From the NCBI GenBank assembly GCA_030146445.1, contig JASLBT010000461.1, positions 1 through 9,248 of the forward strand: DNA of 9,248 bases, written 5' to 3'. The position numbers and the translations under genes are program-made. Origin of the DNA: Segetibacter sp. (GTDB lineage: Bacteria > Bacteroidota > Bacteroidia > Chitinophagales > Chitinophagaceae). The notes under the pieces were generated by a model. The model made no database searches. It was not told where the DNA came from and saw nothing but the letters and a program-made list of their open reading frames with translations. Numbering within the stretch: the first letter of the stretch is position 1; each line of letters begins with the position of its first letter. Below are positions 1-7,071 of this stretch, piece by piece.

Positions 1-348
1 TGTTTCATGACAATCGAAGATGAAACAGGTTTTGCCAACCTGGTCATCTTTGCAAGCTTGTTCGATAAGTTCCGGAAAGAAATACTCCAATCCCGTTTAT
101 TAATGGTGGAGGGCAAACTGCAACGTGAAGGTGAAGTGACCCATGTTATTGTGAGGACATGTCACGATTTTTCAAAGATGTTGCGTAACCTGACCGGTAC
201 TGAAAATGTAAGTCAACCCGTTCTCACCCTTTCCAGGGCAGATGAAAAAACCCATACCGTTCCCACTTTCCCTGGTCAAAATAAACGAACCCAGGTCCGG
301 AAAACCACACAGGAAGAACTCTTTCCTGCAGCAAGAAATTTCAGGTAG
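1..348 (+). CDS. dnaE2: Error-prone DNA polymerase III alpha subunit, DnaE2/ImuC type, C-terminal fragment
   Basis: Only the last 115 codons are in the window; the frame is open from base 1 (Cys-Phe-Met-Thr-Ile-Glu-Asp-Glu-Thr-Gly) to TAG at 346-348. The FMTIEDETGFANLV stretch and the following RLLMVEGKLQREGEVTHVI segment are the OB-fold near the C-terminus of DnaE-type polymerases. The region after it (CHDFSKMLRNL) and the very end (FPAARNFR) resemble the DnaE2 branch rather than replicative DnaE, which usually continues with a longer C-terminal tail. In this family the enzyme performs translesion synthesis after DNA damage, commonly together with ImuA and ImuB in an SOS-regulated cassette; those partners would lie upstream, outside the window. 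The ATG at base 7 is internal, not the start. The gene converges on the next gene with a 40-base gap. Assignment to DnaE2 rather than another DnaE paralogue is likely but rests on a fragment. Confidence 0.82.
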   Translation, partial: CFMTIEDETGFANLVIFASLFDKFRKEILQSRLLMVEGKLQREGEVTHVIVRTCHDFSKMLRNLTGTENVSQPVLTLSRADEKTHTVPTFPGQNKRTQVRKTTQEELFPAARNFR

Positions 349-376
349 ACGAACGCCATGCAATGACCGGTCGCAC

Positions 377-394
377 CCCTAACATCTCCTAGGG
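377..394. terminator. Weak hairpin between convergent genes
   Basis: CCCTA (377-381) and TAGGG (390-394) can pair around an 8-base loop in the gap between the convergent polymerase gene and the LMF-like gene. The right arm overlaps the latter's stop codon (complement of 389-391). There is no run of T on either side, so its role as a bidirectional terminator is only suggested by position. Confidence 0.2.
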
Positions 395-1936
395 TATCCA
401 TTCTTCATTTTTCAAAAAGTCGATCAGCCGTGGATCATTGGACGACATTGGTGGCAGCCACAGCTCTACCCGCTCGCGGTTCCACCATAATCCATGTTCA
501 TTGCCAGGCAGTGCAAACCGGTAGCGGTACAGCACTGCACGAATGTACTTTGGCGGCTTGCCGGGGAACGGATTCTCAGCAAACAACGACAGCGTACCCG
601 GTTCATTATGCAGAAGTTTCCACACGAGGTTCAGCGTCCACGGATATTCATATGGAGACGACATGCTAGCGAACCACATCTGCCAGTCTAGCCGCAACTG
701 GTATGGTGCTATCTGCGGGGGACGTTTTTCAAGGTGCACCGGCAGGCCCTTGTAAACATACGGCTGCCAACCTGCCTGGTCGCTCGTGTCTGCTTTATTT
801 GTGCCTTCAAAGACGACGTTCAAGCGTTCCTGCCCAACCGTCCCGAATGCTCCATAAGTATTGACAAGATCCAGTGGGTCGAATGAGGTGTTCATGATTT
901 GGCCCGGGGAGAGCATGTTCACTGCAGGGCGGATGCTAAGCAAGGCAATGATCACGGTAACCACCCACGCGGTGGTGCGCATTGGCTTTGATTCAACACC
1001 GTTTTCGGAAGCTGCCGCTGCCCTGCGCACCAGCGGTTTAGGAAGGAGTTTCGCCCAGAAGCCGTCATCAAAACAAGCGAGCGCAGGAATGATCGTCAGC
1101 CAGTTTAAAAATGAGAGATTACCACTTATGACGATCGTAAGCTGGAACAATACGATCATTGTGCCGGCAATATGCCGGGCAACTCTTGGCCAGAATACGA
1201 ATAAAGGCGCGACGATTTCAGCAATGTGGTTAAACCAAACACCAATACTCAGTACACTTTTTGGCAAAAAATGGAACCAGCGGCTGAGCGGACCAGGTAT
1301 TGGCTGGGTTTCGAAATGATAATTCAGGGCGGTTGCATTACGCCAGATTTCATCTCCCCGCAGCTTGATCAAACCTGCACCCAGCATAATGCGAAACACG
1401 AGCCACCGGAATAATACAATGATTGGCATTGGTGGGGCATACCGCGGAAAGGGTTGTGCATTAAGCAGCGGACATAGGAAAATGGCGAGGAACCCGGTCT
1501 CGGTAAGTTGGATCTCCCAGCCATAGCCGTACCACTCTTGTCCGACATGGTTGAATGACGTATACAGAAACCACATCACGGCAAGCATCAAAGCATTTGC
1601 ATAGCCAGCGATTACAATACAAGAAAGCAGGAAGCCGGTCCATGCCACGGTAAGCAGTGCAGGATCAGAATGCCCGAACCAAAAAACCGAGGGCAGTCGC
1701 AGGAAGCCTGCTGTATCCGAGCCGAGTGCTGCACTAACTTTCTTCAGGTAAATACCAACCGGGGTAAGCCCGTTAGATCCGATTAATGGGAGTGCCTGGT
1801 TAATGGCGACAAGAAAGGCGATGGCGTAGACTAATCCCAGCAGCCGGAGTATAACGAAACGGGTGAGCCAGTAGGTAGGCTTATCCGGCACCTCGTCCAT
1901 TTCGCGTTCGTTATTGATACCTTCCATTCCCGGCAT
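389..1936 (-). CDS. Lipase maturation factor (LMF1-like) family membrane protein
   Basis: The 515-residue product is a polytopic membrane protein. Hydrophobic segments lie roughly at residues 27-47, 95-127, 144-157, 170-191, 228-250, 257-287 and 322-340. The family signatures are the GDEIWRNATALNYHFETQPIPGP stretch (194-216), matching the 'W+N.T....H.ETQP.P.P' motif of LMF1-type proteins, and the C-terminal soluble region with WQPYVYKG (390-397) and RPPQIAPYQLRLDWQMWFA (405-423). Human LMF1 is an ER membrane chaperone needed for folding of dimeric lipases; the bacterial members have no established role, so the lipase link is not to be assumed here. The N-terminus is uncertain: Met1 (1936), Met4 (1927) and Met13 (1900) are all possible, with no clear ribosome binding site. 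About the first 20 residues are charged and non-membrane, so a start at Met13 would not lose any domain. No lipase gene lies next to it. Confidence 0.85.
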   Translation of the reverse strand: MPGMEGINNEREMDEVPDKPTYWLTRFVILRLLGLVYAIAFLVAINQALPLIGSNGLTPVGIYLKKVSAALGSDTAGFLRLPSVFWFGHSDPALLTVAWTGFLLSCIVIAGYANALMLAVMWFLYTSFNHVGQEWYGYGWEIQLTETGFLAIFLCPLLNAQPFPRYAPPMPIIVLFRWLVFRIMLGAGLIKLRGDEIWRNATALNYHFETQPIPGPLSRWFHFLPKSVLSIGVWFNHIAEIVAPLFVFWPRVARHIAGTMIVLFQLTIVISGNLSFLNWLTIIPALACFDDGFWAKLLPKPLVRRAAAASENGVESKPMRTTAWVVTVIIALLSIRPAVNMLSPGQIMNTSFDPLDLVNTYGAFGTVGQERLNVVFEGTNKADTSDQAGWQPYVYKGLPVHLEKRPPQIAPYQLRLDWQMWFASMSSPYEYPWTLNLVWKLLHNEPGTLSLFAENPFPGKPPKYIRAVLYRYRFALPGNEHGLWWNRERVELWLPPMSSNDPRLIDFLKNEEWIP

Positions 1937-1938
1937 TC

Positions 1939-1957
1939 TTGAATTACGTTAATTCAA
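1939..1957. repeat. Inverted repeat immediately upstream of LMF-like gene
   Basis: TTGAATTA (1939-1946) and TAATTCAA (1950-1957) form a perfect 8-base inverted repeat with a 3-base centre (CGT). It begins two bases upstream of the first possible ATG of the minus-strand gene, so it lies in the 5' leader or over the start region. It could be an operator or a small mRNA hairpin affecting initiation; AT-rich palindromes also arise by chance. Confidence 0.45.
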
Positions 1958-2241
1958 AATATGATTCGGGTACAAAAATTAATCCCAAAAACCTGTGGAA
2001 AATAAAGTTTGTGACAGAACGCTCAGGGGATATCCGGCTTGCAACACCGCTGCTGCAAACACCATGTTTGCGAAGGCACCTGGATTCACGCAACCGGAAA
2101 AAAACGGCATCAAATTTTACAACAAGTAGTACGCAACACCAGGAGTGATTATCAGCGCATAGCCGGAGCCGCTAATTGTGCAACAGCATTTGAAGCACCT
2201 TCGATCGATTTCCGTTTTCAGGTGTGATTGTATCCGCAATG
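1958..2241. other. Divergent intergenic region
   Basis: This stretch separates the divergently transcribed LMF-like gene and the small membrane protein gene. Short open frames exist in it (for example 1939-2148 on the plus strand), but their translations are rich in Thr, Arg, His and Asn without domains or hydrophobic pattern and are not convincing. Apart from candidate promoter sequences at its two ends I see nothing recognisable. Confidence 0.5.
1973..2002 (-). promoter_or_regulatory. Candidate Bacteroidota-type promoter for the LMF-like gene
   Basis: On the minus strand, TAATTTTTG (complement of 1973-1981) resembles the TAnnTTTG -7 element with one extra base, and TTTT (complement of 1999-2002) sits 17 bases further upstream in place of the -33 TTTG. 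Initiation would fall near 1966, giving a leader of about 30 bases that contains the inverted repeat at 1939-1957. Both boxes are imperfect, so this is tentative. Confidence 0.28.
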
Positions 2242-2271
2242 TTGTACATCACAAAATTTTTTGTAATTTTC
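2242..2271 (+). promoter_or_regulatory. Candidate promoter for the small membrane protein
   Basis: TTG (2242-2244) is followed, 19 bases later, by TAATTTTC (2264-2271), one mismatch from the Bacteroidota TAnnTTTG element. Initiation near 2277 would leave a leader of about 13 bases before the ATG at 2290. Within the spacer is a perfect inverted repeat, ACAAAA-TT-TTTTGT (2251-2264), which could be a regulator site or simple AT-rich chance. Confidence 0.4.
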
Positions 2272-2289
2272 AAATTAACCCTGGCTAAC

Positions 2290-2436
2290 ATGAAAGAGCC
2301 AACATTTCGGAAGCTGGACATGGAATTGCCGCTGCAGCATACTTACGACCAACGGCCATGGTTTATTGGCGGGGTACTCTTTGCTGTCGTTTTTCTACTT
2401 ATTGTAGCATATGCCTATCTGCAACACAAGGGTTAA
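2290..2436 (+). CDS. Small single-pass membrane protein, 48 residues, unrecognised
   Basis: From the ATG at 2290 the product is 48 residues: a polar N-terminus (KEPTFRKLDMELPLQHTYDQ, residues 2-21), then a strong hydrophobic span WFIGGVLFAVVFLLIVAYAY (about 23-42) and a short QHKG tail. That arrangement is what a small inner-membrane protein looks like and is unlikely in a random frame. An upstream in-frame GTG (2224) would give 70 residues, but the candidate promoter at 2242-2271 lies inside that extension, so I prefer 2290. There is no obvious Shine-Dalgarno sequence. I do not recognise a family and assign no function. It stands alone: the neighbour upstream is divergent and 467 bases without a gene follow. 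Confidence 0.5.
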   Translation: MKEPTFRKLDMELPLQHTYDQRPWFIGGVLFAVVFLLIVAYAYLQHKG

Positions 2437-2903
2437 CATTGTATAGGCTGGATAAGGACATAGCTGAGCGGCGGTATTTACAGAATATTTATTCCTGCCC
2501 AAACCCCTATATCCCTGCCGGGAGCCTGGTAATTAAACAATCATTTGGTTGTTTCCTGGAACCGGATTTGGTTTTGAGGGGCCTGCTGAACAGGTAAGAA
2601 ATTATACATCAGATTGGCAGGAATAATTTAAATTTAGAGATCCAGAACTGAAGCACCCGGGCGGCAGAATTGACTAACGATGAATTAGCTTATTCAAACA
2701 CTTTTACTCCGCTTTTTTTACAGGATCTTTTACTTCAGCTACCAATGGCGATAACGACTCTTCACCGGACTAAAGCTTTTCGCTGGAATTTTCGACGAGG
2801 TTCTGCCGCTTCCTTCTTAAAAATGAATGATCCTCCCGCAGGTGAATAAGCAGGCGGGTAAGCACTTTTTATTCCAATCATTTTAATAGTAAACCTTAAT
2901 TAC
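2437..2903. other. Non-coding stretch before the metallopeptidase gene
   Basis: About 470 bases with no convincing gene. An open frame running from inside the small membrane gene to 2597 is out of frame with that gene and has no protein-like pattern. Minor dyads are present: AAACAA/TTGTTT around 2536-2555 and CCCGC/GCGGG around 2837-2860 with a 14-base loop. The last 40 bases before the ATG at 2904 are AT-rich and probably carry the protease promoter, but no TAnnTTTG element is clear. Confidence 0.5.
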
Positions 2904-5900
2904 ATGAAGAAAATTGTACTCCTGACCCAGCTCTTCGTTCTATTTACTGTTTTTGGTTATTCGCAGTCAGACCGATTTTGGTCGGTGAACAATCAGAGCC
3001 GAAGCAGCATTGTTACAGATAAGGCCGTTTCAAGACTTAGTTATCCTAAAACATTTAAGCTCTTCAACTTGAATACTGCTTCTTTCCGGCAGGAGTTATT
3101 TGCCGTTATTGGAGCTAACGCCGCTAAACGTTCGACCATTATATCCATACCGAATGCAGATGGTAATCTCGAACAATTCGAAGTAGTAGAAGCGTCGAAC
3201 TTCGAACCTGAACTACAGGCCCGGTTCCCTGATATCAGGGCTTTTTCAGGGAAAGGTATTACTGATAAGTTCGCCACATTAAAGTTGAGTATTTCTCCAC
3301 AAGGAGTGCAAACGATGGTTTTCAGAACGGAAAACGATAACGAATTTATTGAGCCCTATTCTAAGGACCGCAAAGTGTACGCAGTTTACCGGTCACACCG
3401 CGAAAAAGGCCAATTACCCTGGAACTGTACGACCGAAGAAAAACAGCTTGCGGCCGACATTAATTCGCAGCTTGGGCAAGTAGCGAAAACCGGGAGTTCG
3501 AGCGGGCAGTTAAAAACAATGCGGTTGGCGCAATCTTGTAATGGCGAATATGCAAACTATTTTGGAGCAACGAGCGCATCGGAGGTTGGGCTTGTTTTAG
3601 CGGGCTTTAATGCCACCCTGACGCGGTGTAACGGATGTTACGAAAAAGATCTCGCACTACATCTCAACCTCATTGCAAATACGACCTCCGTTATCTATTA
3701 CAATCCTTCAACCGATCCATATACCAGTATGTCGAGCTGGAACCTGCAATTGCAGAAAACGCTCACTTCTGTTATTGGAAGTGCCAATTATGATATCGGC
3801 CACATGTTTGGTGCTTCCGGGGGTGGTGGAAACGCCGGCTGCATCGGGTGCGTTTGCGTTGACCCTGCCTCCCCCAATTCCCTTGCAAAAGGAGCTGGTA
3901 TCACATCGCCCGCCGACGGGATACCTGAAGGAGATAATTTCGACATCGATTACGTAGCACATGAGGTGGGTCACCAATTAGGCGCTAATCACACTTTCTC
4001 TCAATCACTTGAGGGTACCGGCCAAAACAAAGAAGTGGGTTCGGGTATCACCATCATGGGCTATGCCGGTATCACCTCCCAGGATGTCGCTCCACATTCA
4101 ATTGACATTTTTCATGAAACCTCTATCGAGCAGATCCAGAATAACCTGTCCACAAAAACCTGCCCGGTTTCCACAAGTGCAAATAACGCTGCCCCGGTGA
4201 TTGCACCGCTGAGCAATTATATCATTCCCATTAGTACTCCGTTCGCTCTTGGTGCGCAGGCAACCGATGCGAATGGCGATCGACTAACCTATTGCTGGGA
4301 GCAAAATGATAATTCAACCACATCCGGAACGGGAAGCGTAGCATCGCCAACAAAATTAACGGGTCCAAACTGGTTAACATTCCGGCCAACCACATCCGGC
4401 ACCAGGACCTTTCCAAAGTTATCGACCATACTAGCCGGTCTAATGGTCACCCCGCCGCTTGCAGGCGGTGACGCAGGGGCCAACATCGAGGCATTGAGTT
4501 CAGTGACCAGGACGCTAAACTTCAGGGTAACGGTCAGGGACAACCATCCGTACACATCAACATCCATAGGGCAAACATCCTTCGCCGACGCTGTTGTAGA
4601 TGTTACGAACACAGCAGGTCCTTTTGAAGTGACCGCACCAAATACCAATGTCACGTGGCCGGCCGGGGGGCAGGCTACTGTAACCTGGAGTGTAAACGGA
4701 ACCAACACGGGACTTGTAAACTGTGCAACAGTAAACATCTTGTTGTCAACAGATGGTGGCAATACATTTGCCGCCCTGAAGTCTGGTACGCCAAACGACG
4801 GCAGCGAAGTAGTTCCCGTTCCCACTGCCGGTGGTAGCGCTAACCGGATAAAAATTCAAGCGGTTGGCAACATCTTCTTCGATATCTCTGATGTCAATTT
4901 CACCATTGGGCAGGCCACTACCACTTGTAACAGTCCTTCCGGACTAACCTCCTCTTCGATTACGTCGAACAGTGCTACCGTAAGCTGGGCTGCATCTACC
5001 GGCGCTACAAGTTATGCGGTGGATTACAAGCTTGCCTCATCAACAACCTGGATCAGTGCAGCGTCAGCCACCACGGCTACCACCGTTAATCTAACCGGTT
5101 TAAGTGCAAATACGACGTACCACTGGAGAGTTCGTTCAACCTGCTCATCAGGTGAAACCAGTGCATTTGCCCAGGCGCAATTTACTACTGCAGGTGTCGC
5201 CTGTGTAAGCCCATCAGGTTTAATCTCCTCAGCAATCACGCAAACCTCCGCTACCGTAGCCTGGAGTTCCGCTTCCGGCGCAAGCAGCTATGCGGTGGAA
5301 TATAAGACCACCTCATCGTCAACCTGGATTGTTGCCGCGTCTGCTACTACCAATACATCCGTGGGTTTAACCGGGTTAACAGCAGGTACGAGTTACGACT
5401 GGAGAGTTCGCTCAAATTGCCTCGGCGGATCCAGCAGTAATGTTCAGGCACAGTTTACCACCAGCTCATCGCAATCCTCAACTTGTCCGGGCAGCAGTGA
5501 TATAACCACCAACGGTACTATCGCAGGCGCCGGGTCAATTTCATTGAACACGGAAACAAAAGGTTTAATAAACGTACGGGGTGATGTTGATCATTACAAG
5601 TTTAGTATCGCAAGCAGCCAACAGGTTACGATATTGTTATCAACGCTTCCGGCAGATTACCAGTTGGCTTTGTTGAGCTCCGGAGGCACCGTGTTGCAGT
5701 CATCAAAAACCAATGGCTTTACCAATGAAAGGATAATCAGGACTTTAAATGTGGGTTCTTATTATGTAAAGGTCTATCCAAAGAACAGCGGGGCATACGA
5801 TGCAACCAGGTGCTATACCTTAACAGTATCTGGTTCAGCTTCTAGAATGGCTGATGCCGACATGGTGGAATACGTGGGAGACAGGTTAAACGTGGCACCG

Positions 5901-6131
5901 AACCCGGCGCGTGAGGCAGTAAAGCTGGCATTCAATTCGGAGGTTCGTGGTACAGCTACGGTGTCTGTGATCAACCAAACGGGTTCAGTGGTGTTGAAGC
6001 AGAGCCTTGCAGTAAATGCCGGAGCTAATACCAAAACGCTGGATGTAAGCAATCTGGCAAACGGCGTATATGTGCTGAGGTTACAATCTGGTACATTGAC
6101 ACAGATGGCTAAACTGGTGATTGCGAAATAA
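2904..6131 (+). CDS. Secreted reprolysin-like zinc metallopeptidase with Fn3, PPC and T9SS sorting domains
   Basis: The 1075-residue product is a secreted endopeptidase by architecture. A signal peptide covers residues 1-20 (MKK, then a hydrophobic core, G-Y-S before Gln21). A propeptide-like region follows to about 200. The catalytic domain starts near LKTMRLAQS (203) and holds the zinc motif HEVGHQLGANH at 353-363 (ligands H353, H357, H363; general base E354), with a Met-turn at M385 in ITIMGYAG, as in metzincins of the reprolysin type. A Cys-rich GCIGCVC lies at 312-318. Then come an Ig/cadherin-like region (about 428-670), two fibronectin III repeats (about 675-763 and 767-855), a pre-peptidase C-terminal-like domain (about 888-976, with VRGDVDHYKFS) and a T9SS type A sorting domain (995-1075, LNVAPNPARE... 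GVYVLRL... KLVIAK). The last would direct export through the type IX system and removal on surface attachment or release. The substrate is unknown. The gene is monocistronic, ended by the hairpin at 6152-6183. Confidence 0.93.
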   Translation: MKKIVLLTQLFVLFTVFGYSQSDRFWSVNNQSRSSIVTDKAVSRLSYPKTFKLFNLNTASFRQELFAVIGANAAKRSTIISIPNADGNLEQFEVVEASNFEPELQARFPDIRAFSGKGITDKFATLKLSISPQGVQTMVFRTENDNEFIEPYSKDRKVYAVYRSHREKGQLPWNCTTEEKQLAADINSQLGQVAKTGSSSGQLKTMRLAQSCNGEYANYFGATSASEVGLVLAGFNATLTRCNGCYEKDLALHLNLIANTTSVIYYNPSTDPYTSMSSWNLQLQKTLTSVIGSANYDIGHMFGASGGGGNAGCIGCVCVDPASPNSLAKGAGITSPADGIPEGDNFDIDYVAHEVGHQLGANHTFSQSLEGTGQNKEVGSGITIMGYAGITSQDVAPHSIDIFHETSIEQIQNNLSTKTCPVSTSANNAAPVIAPLSNYIIPISTPFALGAQATDANGDRLTYCWEQNDNSTTSGTGSVASPTKLTGPNWLTFRPTTSGTRTFPKLSTILAGLMVTPPLAGGDAGANIEALSSVTRTLNFRVTVRDNHPYTSTSIGQTSFADAVVDVTNTAGPFEVTAPNTNVTWPAGGQATVTWSVNGTNTGLVNCATVNILLSTDGGNTFAALKSGTPNDGSEVVPVPTAGGSANRIKIQAVGNIFFDISDVNFTIGQATTTCNSPSGLTSSSITSNSATVSWAASTGATSYAVDYKLASSTTWISAASATTATTVNLTGLSANTTYHWRVRSTCSSGETSAFAQAQFTTAGVACVSPSGLISSAITQTSATVAWSSASGASSYAVEYKTTSSSTWIVAASATTNTSVGLTGLTAGTSYDWRVRSNCLGGSSSNVQAQFTTSSSQSSTCPGSSDITTNGTIAGAGSISLNTETKGLINVRGDVDHYKFSIASSQQVTILLSTLPADYQLALLSSGGTVLQSSKTNGFTNERIIRTLNVGSYYVKVYPKNSGAYDATRCYTLTVSGSASRMADADMVEYVGDRLNVAPNPAREAVKLAFNSEVRGTATVSVINQTGSVVLKQSLAVNAGANTKTLDVSNLANGVYVLRLQSGTLTQMAKLVIAK
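4926..5477 (+). repeat. Internal duplication: two fibronectin III units in the protease gene
   Basis: Two 276-base units (4926-5201 and 5202-5477) encode consecutive Fn3 domains beginning C-x-S-P-S-G-L and sharing SYAVxYK, STWI, ASATT, LTGL, YxWRVRS and AQFTT at the same offsets. Short DNA stretches such as TATGCGGTGGA and TGGAGAGTTCG are conserved, but silent changes are frequent, so the duplication is not very recent. Such repeats act as spacers or carbohydrate/cell-surface adhesion modules in secreted enzymes. Confidence 0.75.
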
Positions 6132-6151
6132 AAGTGATCCCAAGCTAAATA

Positions 6152-6183
6152 AAAGAGGCTGCCTGAATAAGGCGGCCTCTTTG
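6152..6183 (+). terminator. Intrinsic terminator of the metallopeptidase gene
   Basis: AAAGAGGC (6152-6159) pairs perfectly with GCCTCTTT (6175-6182); a T-G wobble and GCC/GGC (6161-6163 with 6171-6173) extend the stem around a 7-base loop. It starts 21 bases after the stop codon at 6131. The T run overlaps the end of the stem and is short, and the A run on the left could let it work in the other direction as well. Confidence 0.85.
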
Positions 6184-6191
6184 TTTGCAGG

Positions 6192-6366
6192 GGTGGAAAG
6201 GAAATCATAAGTCAAAAGGCAAAAAGGGTTTCTCTCGGCGTGATCTCTGGCGACTCCCGTTCTCCGCGGTGAAAGGAAATCAAAAGGCAAAAGTCAAATT
6301 CATAAGGCAAACAGGGTTTCTCTCCGCGTGATCTCTGGCGACTCCCGTTCTCCGCGGTGAAAGGAA
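6192..6366. repeat. Tandem intergenic repeat, 54-bp core, 88-bp period
   Basis: Two copies of a 54-bp core at 6225-6278 and 6313-6366 differ at one base (g/c in TCTCTsGCG). Each core begins AGGGTTTCTCT, contains GATCTCTGGCGACTCCCG and ends CTCCGCGGTGAAAGGAA. The A-rich segment before each core is made of variants of AAGTCAAAAGGCAAA (6207-6224 and 6280-6312), and GGTGGAAAGGAAATC at 6192-6206 looks like the end of a preceding, lost copy. No protein-like frame is conserved. The style, CTCCGCGGTGAA plus CAAAAGGCAAAAG, resembles dispersed intergenic repeats I recall from Bacteroidota genomes, but I cannot check copy number here. Confidence 0.85.
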
Positions 6367-6408
6367 GTGAAAACCAGGTTACCTTAATGGTCGGGAACAT
6401 GGAATGGG

Positions 6409-6855
6409 ATGTCTACTTTCGCTAAAAAGCCGATGAACGTCTACCAGCAATGCATTACCCTATCGGAAAAGAAGAGGGGATTTCATTTGATTACGACTGA
6501 AGTGGTGCGCGCAGTGCCTGAATTGGCGACTATAAAAATGGGCATGTGCCAGGTATTCATCCAGCATACATCCGCATCACTTACCATCAATGAAAATGCT
6601 GATCCAACGGTGAGAAAGGATTTCGAGATGTATTTCAATAAGACCGTAAAGGAGAACGATCCTGATTATGCCCACGACTATGAAGGCTCCGACGATATGC
6701 CCGCACACCTGAAGGCAGCCCTACTCGGCAATTCGGCGCTGATCCCGATCCGAAATGGAAAACTGGCACTTGGAACCTGGCAGGGCATCTACTTTTGTGA
6801 GCACCGCAACCACGGCGGACCAAGGTCATTGGTGATCACCGCCTGGGGTATTTAG
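6409..6855 (+). CDS. yjbQ: YjbQ/UPF0047 family protein (secondary thiamine-phosphate synthase-like)
   Basis: The product, 148 residues from the ATG at 6409, carries the full family signature: RGFHLIT (23-29), QHTSASLTINENADPTVRKD (52-71), HDYEGSDDMPAHLK (89-102), GTWQGI (122-127) and EHRNHGG (131-137). It aligns along its length with E. coli YjbQ (about 138 residues), for which weak thiamine-phosphate synthase activity has been reported; the physiological role is unsettled. The His and Asp/Glu residues conserved in the family are all present, so the protein should be intact. E. coli YjbQ begins at the point matching Met9 here (6433), so 6433 is an equally good start and would give 140 residues; no ribosome binding site decides. 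The gene is alone: the repeat pair lies 43 bases upstream and 351 non-coding bases follow. Confidence 0.92.
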   Translation: MSTFAKKPMNVYQQCITLSEKKRGFHLITTEVVRAVPELATIKMGMCQVFIQHTSASLTINENADPTVRKDFEMYFNKTVKENDPDYAHDYEGSDDMPAHLKAALLGNSALIPIRNGKLALGTWQGIYFCEHRNHGGPRSLVITAWGI

Positions 6856-6912
6856 AGGAGTAGTTATTATACTATGTGGAAGTGTGGCATCACCGTTCAA
6901 AAACAAGTACGC

Positions 6913-6934
6913 CCAACTGAAGAAGTTTTTTTTG
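6913..6934 (+). terminator. Weak terminator-like sequence after yjbQ
   Basis: AACT (6915-6918) can pair with AGTT (6924-6927) and is followed by an uninterrupted T run to 6933. The stem is only four base pairs, so efficiency would be low; the position, about 60 bases after the yjbQ stop, is the main support. Confidence 0.22.
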
Positions 6935-7071
6935 GACCCAACTGTATCAATTCTATTTAGCATCCTTGCGTCGCACTCGTGTACTGCAGTTTCACTAAGC
7001 AGCTTTTAATTTCAAAAAAGCTTATCTAAACGACCTTGATTGCTCCATATCATTGTGCCCATAGTATAGCA

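Noticed and set aside
861..1319. 152-codon plus-strand open frame
   Set aside because: Antisense to the LMF-like gene, whose family motifs are unmistakable; no domain in the translation.
1939..2227. Two short plus-strand frames in the divergent intergenic region
   Set aside because: Low-complexity, charged and Asn/Thr/His-rich translations with overlapping frames and no start signals.
2358..2597. 79-codon frame extending past the small membrane gene
   Set aside because: Out of frame with the better-supported 48-residue gene; no hydrophobic or domain pattern in the non-overlapping part.
3708..3977. 89-codon minus-strand frame over the catalytic domain
   Set aside because: Exactly antisense to the zinc-binding region; Gly/Ser/Thr-rich shadow without independent support.
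4289..4825. 178-codon open frame on the minus strand inside the protease gene
   Set aside because: It is antisense to the Ig-like region of a clear secreted protease; Val/Pro/Ser/Thr-rich translation mirrors the Thr/Asn/Gly-rich sense codons and has no domain.
5813..6208. 131-codon minus-strand open frame across the protease 3' end
   Set aside because: Lies antisense to the T9SS sorting domain and runs through the terminator hairpin.
6192..6366. CRISPR array
   Set aside because: Only two cores of 54 bp, unequal A-rich spacers that resemble one another, and no cas genes in the window.
6081..6400. Two overlapping minus-strand frames through the 54-bp repeats
   Set aside because: Both are made from the repeat and its spacers, in different frames for the two copies, so no protein is conserved.
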